A stretch of DNA of 64,000 bases from DASUPK01 sp963774305 (lineage in GTDB: Bacteria; Actinomycetota; Thermoleophilia; Solirubrobacterales; 70-9): assembly GCA_963774305.1 (NCBI GenBank), contig CAVZEM010000010.1:1-64000 (forward strand). The letters run 5' to 3'. Every line of letters begins with the position of its first letter. Positions within the stretch are counted from its first letter, which is position 1. The position numbers and the translations under genes are program-made. Under the pieces are notes generated by a model, which was given only the letters and a program-made list of their open reading frames with translations, searched no databases and was not told the DNA's origin. This document shows positions 1 through 9,295 of this stretch, one piece after another.

Positions 1-957
1 GCTTTCGCCGGCCCCAGGCCACCGCGGGGTAGGCCCGCCGGGCGAGCCGCTCGGTGACCGGAACCGTCGGCGGCATCTCGGGCGCCCGCCGTCGCCACTC
101 GGCCGCGGTCAGGCCGGACTTGACCAGCGCGACGTGGACGCTGGTCCAGAGGAACTGCTCATGGCGGAGGACCAGGTGCGGGTAGCGGCTCCAGCCGCGC
201 TTCCCGGACTCCTGGTCGGCGATCGCCTCGCTCATCTCCACCGCGGTGACGCTGGTCTCGTCCGACAGCTCGAGCTCCATCGGCGTGGCCGGGTCCCACC
301 AGAGGCCGTCGAGGAGCAGGGCGCGGAGCTCGGGCTCGTCGAAGCGCAGCAGGCCCGGGTAGCCGATCTCGGTCGCCCTCGAGCCGGAACTCCGTCGCCA
401 GGGCGAGGACGCCCGCCCGGGCGCAGCACCCGGAACATCTCCTCGACGCTGCGCCGCACGTCCGGGAAGTCGCCGAAGTGCTCGATCGAGCTCGACGAGA
501 AGATCGCGTCGAAGGAATCGTCGTCGAACTCGAGCTGCATCGCGTCCATGTGGCGGACGGTCAGCCGCTCGGGGTTCCACTCCTCGTCCCAGTAGCGACC
601 GGGGTCCGTGAGCATGTCGGCGCTCGAGTCGCTCTCGGACCAGTTGTCCTCGGTTCGGTAGAGGTCGGTGGCAACGACCTCTCCGACGTGCCGGGTGAGC
701 CAGTAGATCGTCGCCTCGCGCCCCGCCCCGACCCCGAGGACCCGGGCGTCGTCCCGCAGGACGCCGAGCGACCGGAACGCCCGCAGCGTCATCGCCACCT
801 CCCAGTACTTGCGGTACTCGCGACCCGTCGGGAAGTCCTGGTCGCCGAAGTGCTCGAGATCCGAGGCGTAGACGTCGCGAATCAGCTCACGCAGCTCCGG
901 GGCGGCGAAGTCGCTGAGCTCGCACAGCTTGCAGTGGCTGAGTTGCCCGTCCGTCAT
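1..957 (-). CDS. Class I SAM-dependent methyltransferase, runs off window edge, frameshifted
   Basis: Probable S-adenosylmethionine-dependent methyltransferase of the Methyltransf_11 type. From the ATG at 957 the protein has a Cys pair (CKLC) near residues 9-12, a glycine-rich motif I (LGVGAGREA), an acidic post-motif, FDAIFSSSSIEHF and the RVLRPGG strand typical of the fold. After RVLRPGG the frame breaks near 410 and again near 373. The protein then continues in other frames (GYPGLLRFDEPELRALL, then SVHVALVKSG) up to base 1, so the 3' end lies outside the window. A longer upstream start is possible, but 957 fits best: TACATT sits 6 nt before it. It is divergent from the ABC exporter genes. 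The substrate is unknown; its place at the edge of a glycan locus suggests a sugar. The frameshifts look like sequence errors because conserved sequence continues. Confidence 0.75.
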
Positions 958-963
958 CGCGGC

Positions 964-969
964 AATGTA
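964..969 (-). promoter_or_regulatory. -10 box TACATT for the 957 methyltransferase, likely leaderless
   Basis: TACATT on the minus strand ends 6 nt before the ATG at 957. At that distance transcription would begin on or next to the start codon. No convincing -35 box is visible. This is one of about 15 similar cases in the window. Confidence 0.45.
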
Positions 970-1019
970 GCCAGGCGCACCGTGGGGTTGCGCATTCAGC
1001 GAACCGGTACCGGGAAATC

Positions 1020-1025
1020 TAGACT
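1020..1025 (+). promoter_or_regulatory. -10 box TAGACT for the ABC exporter operon, likely leaderless
   Basis: TAGACT lies 7 nt before the ATG at 1033, and there is no Shine-Dalgarno sequence between them. It faces the promoter of the divergent methyltransferase. The position supports 1033 as the start, although the reading frame is open much further upstream. Confidence 0.45.
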
Positions 1026-1032
1026 CCAGCGG

Positions 1033-1911
1033 ATGGGTCAAAGCTCCGCACAGACCGAGTCCGCGACGGCGCAAGACGCCTACGGCTCCCTCCCGAGCCT
1101 GGTCCTGGAGACGGTCCGCGTTTCCGAGCCGAGGCGGCGCCGGATACGCCTTGCCGACATCTGGACCAGCCGGCGGGTCGGCTTGATGCTGGGCCGGCGA
1201 GACATGACGGCCAAGTACAAGCAGTCAGCCCTCGGCCCTCTCTGGCTCGTGCTCCAGCCGCTCGGAATGCTCGCCGCGATCTCGATCGCCTTCTCGAAGG
1301 TGACGAGCGTGAACACCGGGAGCGTTCCCTACATCGTCTTCGCATTGGTGGGGCTCGCGGTCTGGACCTATGTGCAGATGGCTATCACCGTCGCCCCCCA
1401 GGTCCTTCAATCGAACCACCAGGTCGTCCGGCGCAGTCCGTGTCCGCGCCTCGCGTTCGTCACCGGGACTCTGGTCTCGGTCTTGCCGCCGCTGGCCGTG
1501 GTCCTCGTCGCGAGCATCATCGCCGCGGCGGTCAGCGGCACCCTGTCCGTCAATGCGCTGGCGATGCCGGTCCTGATCGCGTGGCTGCTTCTCCTGACCT
1601 ATGGCTTCATCCTGCTCGTCACCGCGCTCGGCGGCCGCTTCCGCGATGCCGTCGCTCTCGCCCCGCTGATCGTTCAGGCCGGGATCTTCCTGACGCCGGT
1701 CGGGTACCCGCTCAGCGCCGCGGGCTCGTTTGCCAAGGTGCTCGCCCTCAACCCCGCTTCCGGAGTGATCGAGACCTGGCGCTGGTCGCTTCTCGGAATG
1801 GCACCCGACGGCTTTGCGATCGCGGTCGCCGTGGTCGAGACCGTGGTCCTCGCCGTGCTGGGCTGGTACGTGTTCGGGCGGATGGAGACCCGCTTTGCGG
1901 ACTATGTCTGA
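1033..1911 (+). CDS. ABC-2 type polysaccharide exporter permease (Wzm/TagG-like)
   Basis: Membrane subunit of an ABC transporter that exports a finished lipid-linked glycan across the cytoplasmic membrane. The 292-residue protein has a short cytoplasmic N-terminus, the family region around RDMTAKYKQSALGPLW (about residues 57-72), then about six hydrophobic segments ending near YVFGRMETRFADYV. That length and pattern match the ABC2_membrane family of O-antigen and teichoic-acid permeases (Wzm, TagG, KpsM). The ATG at 1033 is chosen because the upstream open frame is only the shadow of the opposite methyltransferase and a -10 box lies 7 nt before it. The stop overlaps the start of the ATPase gene by 8 nt, so the two are translationally coupled. 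Confidence 0.9.
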   Translation: MGQSSAQTESATAQDAYGSLPSLVLETVRVSEPRRRRIRLADIWTSRRVGLMLGRRDMTAKYKQSALGPLWLVLQPLGMLAAISIAFSKVTSVNTGSVPYIVFALVGLAVWTYVQMAITVAPQVLQSNHQVVRRSPCPRLAFVTGTLVSVLPPLAVVLVASIIAAAVSGTLSVNALAMPVLIAWLLLLTYGFILLVTALGGRFRDAVALAPLIVQAGIFLTPVGYPLSAAGSFAKVLALNPASGVIETWRWSLLGMAPDGFAIAVAVVETVVLAVLGWYVFGRMETRFADYV

Positions 1912-2677
1912 GACAAACGGCGGCGAGCCCCGGACCCAACTCGCCGTCCGTTGCGAGGGAGTGGGAAAGAGCTATGGCTTGGGCGAGGAGCTGAGCCTGC
2001 AGCACACCCTAAGCACGATCGTTCGCCGCGAACATGAGCGCGAGCGGTTCTTCGCCCTCACCGATGTGAGCTTCGAGGTGAAGCGTGGGGAGTTCTTCGG
2101 CATCGTCGGGGCCAACGGATCCGGTAAGTCAACGCTCACGCAGTTGATCTCGGGGATCGCGATGCAGGACGCGGGCAGGATCGAGGTGCACGGCCGATTG
2201 ATTCCGCTGCTCGAGATCGGCGCCGGCTTCCACCCGGAGCTGACCGGCCAGGAGAACGTGGAGCTGCTGGGAACGATCTTGGGGCTGAGCGCACCGGCGA
2301 TCGCGGCCGAGATGGATCGGATCACCGAGTTCGCCGGGATCCGCCGGCACCTGGACACTCCCCTGAAGCGCTACTCGAGCGGTATGCAGGCGAGGCTCTC
2401 CTTCGCGACGGCTGTCTGCTTCCCGGCCGACACGTACGTCTTCGACGAGGTCCTGGCTGTGGTCGACGACTCGTTCCGCGACCAATGCGCCAATGAACTC
2501 GCTCGGCTGAACGCGGAGGGCCGCACGGTCATCTTCATGAGCCATGACCTCGACCTCGTCAAGAGCGTCTGCTCGACCGGAATGTGGCTCGACAGCGGAC
2601 GCGTTCGTCTGCGCGGCAGCATCGACGAGGTCGCAGCGGCGTACGAGGGAGCCGGCGAGGCTTCGGCCCCTCGTTAA
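1904..2677 (+). CDS. ABC polysaccharide exporter ATP-binding subunit (Wzt/TagH-like)
   Basis: ATPase that powers the permease encoded just upstream. The 257-residue protein has Walker A GANGSGKST, the Wzt-type region LEIGAGFHPELTGQENV, the signature YSSGMQARLSFA, Walker B TYVFDEVLAVVD and the H-loop FMSHD. Residue LSLQHTLS near the N-terminus is typical of the extra loop in polysaccharide exporters. It ends soon after the nucleotide-binding domain, so it lacks the C-terminal glycan-binding domain of E. coli O9a-type Wzt. Chain-length or end-group recognition must therefore lie elsewhere, as in KpsT/TagH systems. The ATG at 1904 overlaps the permease stop. Confidence 0.92.
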   Translation: MSETNGGEPRTQLAVRCEGVGKSYGLGEELSLQHTLSTIVRREHERERFFALTDVSFEVKRGEFFGIVGANGSGKSTLTQLISGIAMQDAGRIEVHGRLIPLLEIGAGFHPELTGQENVELLGTILGLSAPAIAAEMDRITEFAGIRRHLDTPLKRYSSGMQARLSFATAVCFPADTYVFDEVLAVVDDSFRDQCANELARLNAEGRTVIFMSHDLDLVKSVCSTGMWLDSGRVRLRGSIDEVAAAYEGAGEASAPR

Positions 2678-2736
2678 GTCGCTCGAAGGACCGGACTTCT
2701 ATACGTAGACTTGGGTTTGAGGAGGCGGATGGCGCC

Positions 2737-2742
2737 TAGACT
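2737..2742 (+). promoter_or_regulatory. -10 box TAGACT before the GT2 gene
   Basis: TAGACT sits 17 nt before the ATG at 2760, in the 79-nt gap after the exporter genes. That spacing leaves room for a short leader containing the purine-rich GAGGA. A weak TTGGGT lies at 2711-2716. Confidence 0.35.
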
Positions 2743-2759
2743 GACGCGCCGAGGATTTG

Positions 2760-3938
2760 ATGAGGACCACGACGGCACCACCGATCACCGCTCCTGCGGC
2801 GGCTGATCCGACGGCTTTTGCCGTGTCGGTGGTGATCCCGTGCCTGAACGAGGCGGAGTCCATCGAGGCATGCGTGACCGCGGCCGGCAGCGCGCTCAAC
2901 GAGGGCGGCTACACGGGCGAGATCATCGTGGTCGACAACGGCTCGACCGACGGCAGCGGCGAGCTTGCGGAGGCGGCCGGGGCCAGCGTGATCAGCGAGC
3001 CGCGGCGGGGTTACGGGAACGCCTACCTCGCTGGACTCTCGGCGGCCCGCGGCAAGTACATCCTGATGCTCGACGCGGACCTGACCTACGACGCCGCCGA
3101 GCTCCCCAAGTTCATCCATGAGCTCGAGGACGGAGGCGACCTCGTCCTCGGAGACCGAATGAAGGGCATCCAGCCGGGCGCGATGCCCTGGCTCCACCAG
3201 CACGTCGGCAACCCGGTGCTCACCGGCCTGCTCAACCGCCTGTTCGGGACCGACGTCCGGGACGCGCACTGCGGGATGCGCGCCGTCCGCCGCGACATCC
3301 TTCCTCAACTCGATCTCCGGACCTCGGGGATGGAGCTGGCGTCCGAGATGGTGATCCGAGCGGCCAAGGCCGGGGTCAATATCCGCCAGTTCCCGATCGA
3401 GTACCACCGGCGTGAGGGCGAGTCGAAGCTCTCGACCTGGAGCGACGGCTGGCGGCACCTGCGCTTCCTGCTGATCCACAGCCCGAAGCACCTCTTCCTG
3501 ATCCCGGGCGTGGTGATGGCGACGCTCGGGGCGATCATCATGGCCGTCGTGCTCGCCCAGGTGTCGGTACTGGGGCGGCAGTGGGGCATCCACGCGGAGA
3601 TCGGCGGATCGCTGCTGCTGGTGCTGGGCGTCCAGGTGCTGGCCCTCGGGCTCTGCGCGCGCGCGTACGGCGTCTACTTCATGGGCGAGCGGGACGATTG
3701 GTTCGGGAAGATGCGGAGGCGCATCAAACTCGAGCACGGGCTGCTGGCGGGTGGGGCCATCGCGGTCGCCGGCCTGATCTCCGGCGGGGTCATGCTCGGA
3801 ATCTGGATCGATCGCGGCTTCGGCAGCCTCGCGGAGGGGCAGCTCGCGGTTCTCGCGGCCACGCTGGTCACGGTCGGCGCCGAGGTCTTCTTCACCTCCT
3901 TCCTGCTCAGCATCCTGGGCTTGCGGCGTCCCCAGTAG
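2760..3938 (+). CDS. Membrane-anchored GT2 glycosyltransferase, dolichol-phosphate-mannose synthase type
   Basis: Probable transfer of a sugar from a nucleotide donor to a polyprenyl phosphate or glycan precursor at the inner face of the membrane. The N-terminal GT-A domain (about residues 20-240) has VSVVIPCLNEAES, VVDNGSTDGS, the DXD-like LMLDADLTYD and the DAHCGMRAVRR acceptor region. About four transmembrane segments follow (HLFLIPGVVMATLGAII onward). This layout matches DPM1-like enzymes with a C-terminal membrane anchor. A TTG at 2757 directly precedes the ATG; ATG is preferred. The next gene begins 2 nt after the stop, so they are probably one operon. Confidence 0.88.
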   Translation: MRTTTAPPITAPAAADPTAFAVSVVIPCLNEAESIEACVTAAGSALNEGGYTGEIIVVDNGSTDGSGELAEAAGASVISEPRRGYGNAYLAGLSAARGKYILMLDADLTYDAAELPKFIHELEDGGDLVLGDRMKGIQPGAMPWLHQHVGNPVLTGLLNRLFGTDVRDAHCGMRAVRRDILPQLDLRTSGMELASEMVIRAAKAGVNIRQFPIEYHRREGESKLSTWSDGWRHLRFLLIHSPKHLFLIPGVVMATLGAIIMAVVLAQVSVLGRQWGIHAEIGGSLLLVLGVQVLALGLCARAYGVYFMGERDDWFGKMRRRIKLEHGLLAGGAIAVAGLISGGVMLGIWIDRGFGSLAEGQLAVLAATLVTVGAEVFFTSFLLSILGLRRPQ

Positions 3939-3940
3939 GG

Positions 3941-4588
3941 ATGACGAGGCGACTCGCCGCGGCGATCGCGGGAGGTGCGCTCATCCTGGGCGTGGTTGCG
4001 GTCTACGCCCTGGGCAAGCACCCGATGGTCGCCGACTCGAACAGGGTCGCCCCCCTCTACGCCGCCCCGGAGGTTCCGAGCAACGCCGCGCATTGTCAGC
4101 CGCTCGTCCGCGTCCCGGCCAAGGCAAACCGGGTTCGGTTGGTCGCCACGGGCGTACAGGACCCCCCTGGAACGCTGCGGGTGAAGATCGGCGACCAGAG
4201 CGGCCCATTCGACAAGGGCGTCAAGAAGCAGGTGTATCCCGGCACCCTCGCGATCGGGCTCAATCGCCCGACTCGATCGGCACATCGAGCCCAGATCTGC
4301 TTCGTCAACCGGGGACGGGGCCGCATCGTGCTGGCCGGAGAGAGAAAGCGCATCACCCACAAGGCGAGTGCGAAGAGAAAGACTCGACGCGTGGCGAGCG
4401 TCGTCTTCGTCAGGCCCCACAAGTCGACCTGGCTGGCGCGCAGGGACCTGATCGCCGACCGGTTCGACAACTCCCAGCCCGGCGGGTTCGGCGGATGGTC
4501 GCTGTGGCTCGCGCTCGCCCTCGCGGCCGTCGCGACCGGGCTCGCTCTCTGGTGGCTGGTCTTCCGGCTGGAGGATCGCTCCCAATGA
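3941..4588 (+). CDS. Hypothetical bitopic membrane protein
   Basis: I do not recognise this 215-residue family. It has an N-terminal hydrophobic segment (about residues 7-23), a roughly 160-residue presumably extracytoplasmic part rich in Lys and Arg (KRITHKASAKRKTRR), and a second transmembrane helix near the C-terminus (LWLALALAAVATGLALWWL). It sits between a membrane GT2 and a DUF2142-type protein and overlaps the latter's start by 4 nt (ATGA), so the three are probably co-translated. A supporting role in membrane-side sugar transfer is a guess from position only. Confidence 0.7.
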   Translation: MTRRLAAAIAGGALILGVVAVYALGKHPMVADSNRVAPLYAAPEVPSNAAHCQPLVRVPAKANRVRLVATGVQDPPGTLRVKIGDQSGPFDKGVKKQVYPGTLAIGLNRPTRSAHRAQICFVNRGRGRIVLAGERKRITHKASAKRKTRRVASVVFVRPHKSTWLARRDLIADRFDNSQPGGFGGWSLWLALALAAVATGLALWWLVFRLEDRSQ

Positions 4589-6160
4589 GCACCACGGCCC
4601 CGCTTCGACGGCCGGCGCCCGAACGCCCCCGTGCTCGCGGGCAGGCCCGGGCGCTGACGCGGGAGCGGCTCAGGCGGATCCCGAGAGCGGCGTGGATCTG
4701 CTCTCTCGTCGGCCTGCTCACCGCCACCGCGTGGTCGCTGATCATTCCCCTCTTCCAGGTCCCCGACGAGCCCGCCCACGTCGCCTATGCGCAGTATCTC
4801 GCCGAGACGGGCAGTCCCCCCAGCGGCGACAACCAAAAGCGGCCGTTCTCCCAGCAGGAACGGCGGCTTCTGGACGCGGTCCAGTGGAAGGCCGTGATCC
4901 ACCGCCCCCAGAACGAGCCGCCGGCCACGGCGACCGCTCACCAGCTGCTCGACCGACTCGCCGAGCACCAGGGAGACCCCGTCGGCGCAGGGCGGCTTCA
5001 CCAGCGCCACCAACAACCCGCCCCTCTACTACGCCGCCGAGGCGGCCGTCTACCACCTCACGCCGTCTTCCTCGCTCCCGGATCGCATCCACGCGATGCG
5101 CCTGCTCTCGGCGCTGCTCGCGGCGGTGACCGTTCTGTTCGTCTTCCTCTTCCTCCGCGAGCTGGTGCCCGCCACGCCCTGGGCTTGGACCGTCGGGGCG
5201 CTCTGGCGGTCGCCTTTCAGCCGATGTTCGGGTTCGTCTCCGGCGGCGTGAACAGCGACAGCCTCCTCTTCGCGGCCTCGGCCGGGGTCTTCTGGGCGCT
5301 GGCGGCGTCCTTTCGGCGCGGGCTCACCGTCGAGCGGGGCGCCTGGATCGGCGCCCTCGCCGCTGCCGGATTGGTCGGGAAGATCAACATGCTGGGCCTG
5401 CTTCCCGGCATCGCCATCGGGCTGCTCGTGCTCGTGGGGAGGTCAGGCGGAGCGGGCCGCCGTGAGGCGATCCGGGGCGCGATCCTCGCCACCGGGATCG
5501 TCGCGGCGGTCGCCGTCGTCTACATGGCACTGAACTCGATCGTCTGGGACCGTGGGCTGTTCTTCGGCGGAGGAGGAGGACATCCGCTTGGATCCGCCGT
5601 CGGAGCGGCGGGAAGGGTGGACATCGCGCACACGCCGGCCCGCACGATCGGCGACGCACTCAGCTACGGCTGGCAGTTCTACCTCCCCCGCCTGCCATTC
5701 ATGCACTCGCTCTTCGTCGAGTATCCGCTGAGGCACATCTGGTTCGACGGATTCATCGGCAACTTCGGCTGGCTCGACTACCGGCTCCCCGCCGCGACCT
5801 ACAACGTCGCCCTCGCGATCGCAGCCGTCATCGCCGTGCTCGCCGGGCGCGAGCTCTATTTGCGCCGTCAGGTGCTTCGGGGGAGGATCGGCGAGCTGGC
5901 CACCTACGCGCGCCATGACGCTCGGGCTGCTGATCCTGGTGAACGGCAACGGCTTCGCCGTGCGAGCCGATGGGGGCGTCGGCTTCGAGCAGGCCCGCTA
6001 CCTCTTCCCGCTGCTGGCCCTCTACGCAGCCATCGTGGCCCTGGCGGCACGAGGGGCCGGACGCCGCTACGGACCGCCGGTCGGTGTGCTGCTCGTGACG
6101 CTCGCCATCGCCCACACCGCGCTGGCGATGGTCGTCACCCTGACTCGCTACTACGGCTGA
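4585..6160 (+). CDS. DUF2142-like multi-pass membrane protein, frameshifted
   Basis: Large polytopic protein resembling DUF2142 proteins, which sit in surface-polysaccharide loci and look like GT-C-type transferases. Family-like landmarks are FQVPDEPAHVAYAQYL after the first membrane helix, TNNPPLYYAAEAAVY, FQPMFGFVSGGVNSD and FGWLDYRLP. The frame changes near 4988, returns near 5195 and changes again near 5915, yet each piece is recognisable. The last piece (GLLILVNGNGFAV to LTRYYG) ends at 6160. These are most likely sequence errors. The start ATG overlaps the preceding stop. The 3' end overlaps the convergent GT2 gene by 26 nt. The Asp-Glu pair early in the first loop would be the expected catalytic or metal site if it is a GT-C enzyme. 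Confidence 0.75.
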
Positions 6161-7118
6161 CCGCGCCGCTGGACGCCGGGGTCTCGCCGAAGCCGACGGC
6201 GCGATCGACCAGGTACAGGGGCCTGTCCTTGCCCTGGGCGTAGATGCGGCCGACGTAGAGGCCGATGGTCCCGAGGACGATCAGCTGCACGCCGCTGAAG
6301 AAGCTCAGCACGACGATCAGCGACGCCCAGCCCGGCGTCTCAAAGGCCCCGACGAGCTTGAGCACGGCCGCGGCGATCCCGGCGGCGAAGGCCAGACCGG
6401 CGATCGCGAACCCACTCGCCAGCGTGACCCGGAGGGGGACGGTGGAGAACGAGAGCAGCCCGTCCGCCGCGAAGCGCAGCATGCGCATGAGCGAGTACTT
6501 GCTCTCCCCGGCCGCTCGTGCCGCGCGCTCGTACGACACCGAGGTCTGCCTGAAGCCGACCCAGGCAAACAGGCCGCGGAGATAGCGGTCCGGCTCACGC
6601 ATGTTGGCCACGATCCCGGCGACACGGCGATCGACCAGCCGGAAGTCGCCTGCGTCCACGGGCATCTTCACGTTGGTCAGCCTCGCGATCAGGCGGTAGA
6701 AGAGGTTGGCGGTGCCGCGCTTGAAGCGCGTCTCGCCGGGGCGCGCCGAGCGCACCGCGTAGACGACGTCATAGCCCTCCCGCCAGCGCTGAGCCATCTC
6801 CGCCACCAGCTCGGGCGGGTCCTGGAGGTCACCGTCCATGATCACGACCGCGTCGCCGACGGCGAAGTCGAGTCCGGCGGTGATCGCGAGCTGGTGACCG
6901 AAGTTGCGGGACAGAACGAGCAGCTTCACCCGCTCGTCATGCGCCCGCAGCCCCTCGAGGAGCTCGCGAGTCCGATCGGTGCTGCCGTCGTCGACGAAGA
7001 TGAACTCCACGGGCCCGTCCAGGGATTCCGAGGCCGCGGCGAGGCGCTCGTAGAGCTCGAGGAGCACACCCTCCTCGTTGAAGAGCGGGATGACGAAGGA
7101 ATAGGTCGGCTCAGGCAT
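6135..7118 (-). CDS. GT2 glycosyltransferase, GtrB/bactoprenol-phosphate type
   Basis: Probable polyprenyl-phosphate glycosyltransferase. The 327-residue protein begins YSFVIPLFNEEGVL and has FVDDGSTDRT, VIMDGDLQDPPEL, the conserved LSRNFGHQLA and DAGDFRLVDRR motifs, and two C-terminal transmembrane helices ending in LGTIGLYVGRIYAQGKDRP. These features are standard for the GtrB/Csb/YfdH group, which load glucose or another hexose on undecaprenyl phosphate for transfer outside the membrane by a GT-C partner. The neighbouring DUF2142- and DUF2079-like proteins are candidate partners. The ATG at 7118 overlaps the end of the upstream methyltransferase by 8 nt. Confidence 0.92.
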   Translation of the reverse strand: MPEPTYSFVIPLFNEEGVLLELYERLAAASESLDGPVEFIFVDDGSTDRTRELLEGLRAHDERVKLLVLSRNFGHQLAITAGLDFAVGDAVVIMDGDLQDPPELVAEMAQRWREGYDVVYAVRSARPGETRFKRGTANLFYRLIARLTNVKMPVDAGDFRLVDRRVAGIVANMREPDRYLRGLFAWVGFRQTSVSYERAARAAGESKYSLMRMLRFAADGLLSFSTVPLRVTLASGFAIAGLAFAAGIAAAVLKLVGAFETPGWASLIVVLSFFSGVQLIVLGTIGLYVGRIYAQGKDRPLYLVDRAVGFGETPASSGAVSRSSESG

Positions 7119-7803
7119 CGTCTCGACTGCCCGCAACGTAGTACTGCGCGCCCAGGGGCAGCCAGCCGAGGCGACGCTCCAGGCGGGAGCGGAGGTCCCC
7201 CTCCCGAGGGAAGAAGACGATGTATGGGGCCTCGACCTCGGCGAGCCCCGCATCCGCCAGCCGGCGCCTGGCCTCCCCCCTCGAGAGCAGGACGGCGTCC
7301 TCGTCGAACGGGCAGCCGCGGACGGCCTTCCGCGTCAGCGGATTGAGGGGGTTGTGCTCGAAGATCGCCACCAGCCCGCCTGGGCGCGTCACCCGCCTCA
7401 TCTCCTCCACGAACGCGGCGCGCTCGACCGGCGGCACGTGATGGAGGACGCAGATGGCGAAGCTCAGGTCGAATGACGCCTCCTCGTAGGGCAGCGGCTC
7501 CCCCGGGCCATAGGAGGAGTAGCTCGCCCACGGGTTACGACTCGCAGCCCGCGCGACCATGCCGCTGCTGAGATCGACGCCGCTGAGGGATCCAAACCTT
7601 CCCTCCAGGAAGGTGTCGGTCTCGCCCGGGCCACAGCCGACATCGAGCGCACGCAACCCGTCCGGCGCACCGATCCGCCGGCCGGCGAGCTCGACGAGCA
7701 TCCGCGCCTTCGCGCCCACGTAGCGTGCGGCGTCGCCGCCCGCGAAGGCGATCGACTCCTCGACCGCATCCCGATAGGAGTCCGTGTAGTGGTCGAAGCT
7801 CAT
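7111..7803 (-). CDS. Class I SAM-dependent methyltransferase
   Basis: 230-residue small-molecule methyltransferase. Motif I is ALDVGCGPGETD, followed by GVDLSSGMVARA, the FDLSFAICVLHHV strand, VTRPGGLVAIFEHN and a C-terminal substrate part with ARRRLADAGL. It is co-oriented with and overlaps the GtrB-type gene downstream, so it may act on the same sugar or lipid intermediate. It starts at 7803, divergent from the DUF2079-like gene, and the two share a small promoter region. A TACCCT box lies 10 nt before the start. The acceptor cannot be deduced. Confidence 0.88.
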   Translation of the reverse strand: MSFDHYTDSYRDAVEESIAFAGGDAARYVGAKARMLVELAGRRIGAPDGLRALDVGCGPGETDTFLEGRFGSLSGVDLSSGMVARAASRNPWASYSSYGPGEPLPYEEASFDLSFAICVLHHVPPVERAAFVEEMRRVTRPGGLVAIFEHNPLNPLTRKAVRGCPFDEDAVLLSRGEARRRLADAGLAEVEAPYIVFFPREGDLRSRLERRLGWLPLGAQYYVAGSRDDA

Positions 7804-7813
7804 TGAGGCCGCG

Positions 7814-7823
7814 AGGGTACGCT
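7814..7823. promoter_or_regulatory. Overlapping bidirectional -10 element
   Basis: AGGGTACGCT gives TACGCT on the plus strand (7 nt before the GTG at 7831) and TACCCT on the minus strand (10 nt before the ATG at 7803). The two boxes share the central TA, so one AT-containing step in a GC-rich 27-nt gap could open for both divergent genes. Confidence 0.45.
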
Positions 7824-7830
7824 GCCGCCG

Positions 7831-9292
7831 GTGGAATCGCGCAGCATCGGCACCGCCGGCCCCACGACGCGAAGCACCGTGAGGGTGCGTCGCTGGGTTC
7901 CGGCCCTGGTCAGGACCGAGCCCATCCTCTTCGCGCTCGCGCTCGTCGCAGCGATCGCATACTCGCTCTACGCCATCTGGGAGCACAACCACTTCCAGAC
8001 CGACTTCGACCTGGCGATCGCCGACCAGGCGGTCTGGCATTACAGCCATCTCACCTCGCCCGAGATCACCACGATCAACCCGCCGGTGAGCATGCTCGGC
8101 GACCACTTCTCTCCGATCCTGATCTTGCTCGCCCCGCTCTACTGGGTCTGGTCGGACCCGCGGATGCTGCTGATCGCTCAGGGCGTGCTGATCGCAGCCT
8201 CCGTCGTCCCGGTCTTCCTCTTCGCCCAGCCGCGGATGGGCCGGACCGGCGCCTACCTGCTCGCGGCTGCCTACTCCCTCTTCTGGGGGATCAGCGCCGC
8301 GGTCGGCTACCAGTTCCACGAGCTCGCCTTCTCGCCGCTCCTGATCGCACTCTGCATCCTGTTCGCCGACCGGCGGGAGTGGACGGCCTACTTCGTCTCG
8401 CTCGCCTTCCTCCTCCTGGTCAAGGAGAACATGTCCGTGCTCGCGATCTTCATCGGCCTCTGGCTGATCAGCGGGCGTGAGTTTCGCCGCGGCGCGATCA
8501 CCATCGGGATCGGCTTCGCCTGGTACTTCCTGGCAGTCAACGTCCTCCTGCCGGCGTTCGCGGGCCACGCCTATACGCACTGGACCTACAGCGACCTAGG
8601 GCCGGACGCACCCGGCGCCGTGAAGGGGGTGATCCTGCACCCGGACCTGCCCTTCCGGCTGCTGTTCGACGAGCACACCAAGCGCGAGACGCTCCTGCTT
8701 CTCGTCGTTCCCTTCCTGGGGCTGATCTTCGGCTCCCGGCTGATCATCCTCTGCATCCCCCTGGTCGCCCAGCAGCTTTTCTCCAACTATCCGGCGCAGT
8801 GGGGGACTGACTTCCACTACTGGCTGCCGATCGCCCCGGTGCTGGCGATGGGCGCGGCGGACGGCTTTCACAACATCATCCGCCGGGTGCGGCGCGAGCA
8901 GTACCTCGCTCTGGCCGGGGCGCTGGTGGCGGCCGTGATGCTCGCCGTCAACGTCGGGCTCGCCCACCGCTTCCCGCTCTGGAGGCTGGTCCAGCCCGGG
9001 TTCTCGCTCTCGGCGACGGCAACCGACCGGGCTGCGGAGCGGGCGCTGGCCGAGGTGCCCGGCGACGCGTCGGCGACCATCCCGGCCCCGCAGCTTCCCC
9101 ACATGAGCGACCGATCCCAGATCTACCTGCTCGGATACCCCTCGCCCACGACGGACTACGTGGTCTTCGAGCCCGCTGCGCTCGGCTGGCCCGACCCGGT
9201 GTACGAGCGCCAATGGCTCGACCAGCACCGAGGCGCCTACCGACCGGATCTACGACCGAGACGGCTGGGTCGTCTGGAAGCGGAGGACCTGA
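7831..9292 (+). CDS. DUF2079-like multi-pass membrane protein, frameshifted near 3' end
   Basis: Polytopic membrane protein resembling DUF2079. After a short basic N-terminus come about ten membrane segments. Family-like landmarks are FDLAIADQAVWHYSH, the GDHFSPILILLAPLYW region, VGYQFHELAFSPLLIA and LVKENMSVLA. A long non-cytoplasmic tail follows. The frame breaks near 9230, and the protein resumes as DRIYDRDGWVVWKRRT, ending at 9292. It starts with GTG at 7831, 7 nt after a TACGCT box. DUF2079 proteins have no proven activity; the fold resembles GT-C transferases that use polyprenyl-phosphate sugars, which would fit the neighbouring GtrB-type enzyme. Confidence 0.8.
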
Positions 9293-9295
9293 GGC

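Noticed and set aside
4585..6160. Programmed ribosomal frameshifting in the DUF2142-like gene
   Set aside because: Several shifts in both directions without slippery heptamers or conserved signals; sequence error is simpler.
7111..8580. Minus-strand open frame extending the 7803 methyltransferase far upstream
   Set aside because: The extension is the shadow of the DUF2079-like gene; the methyltransferase fold begins at 7803, with a -10 box nearby.
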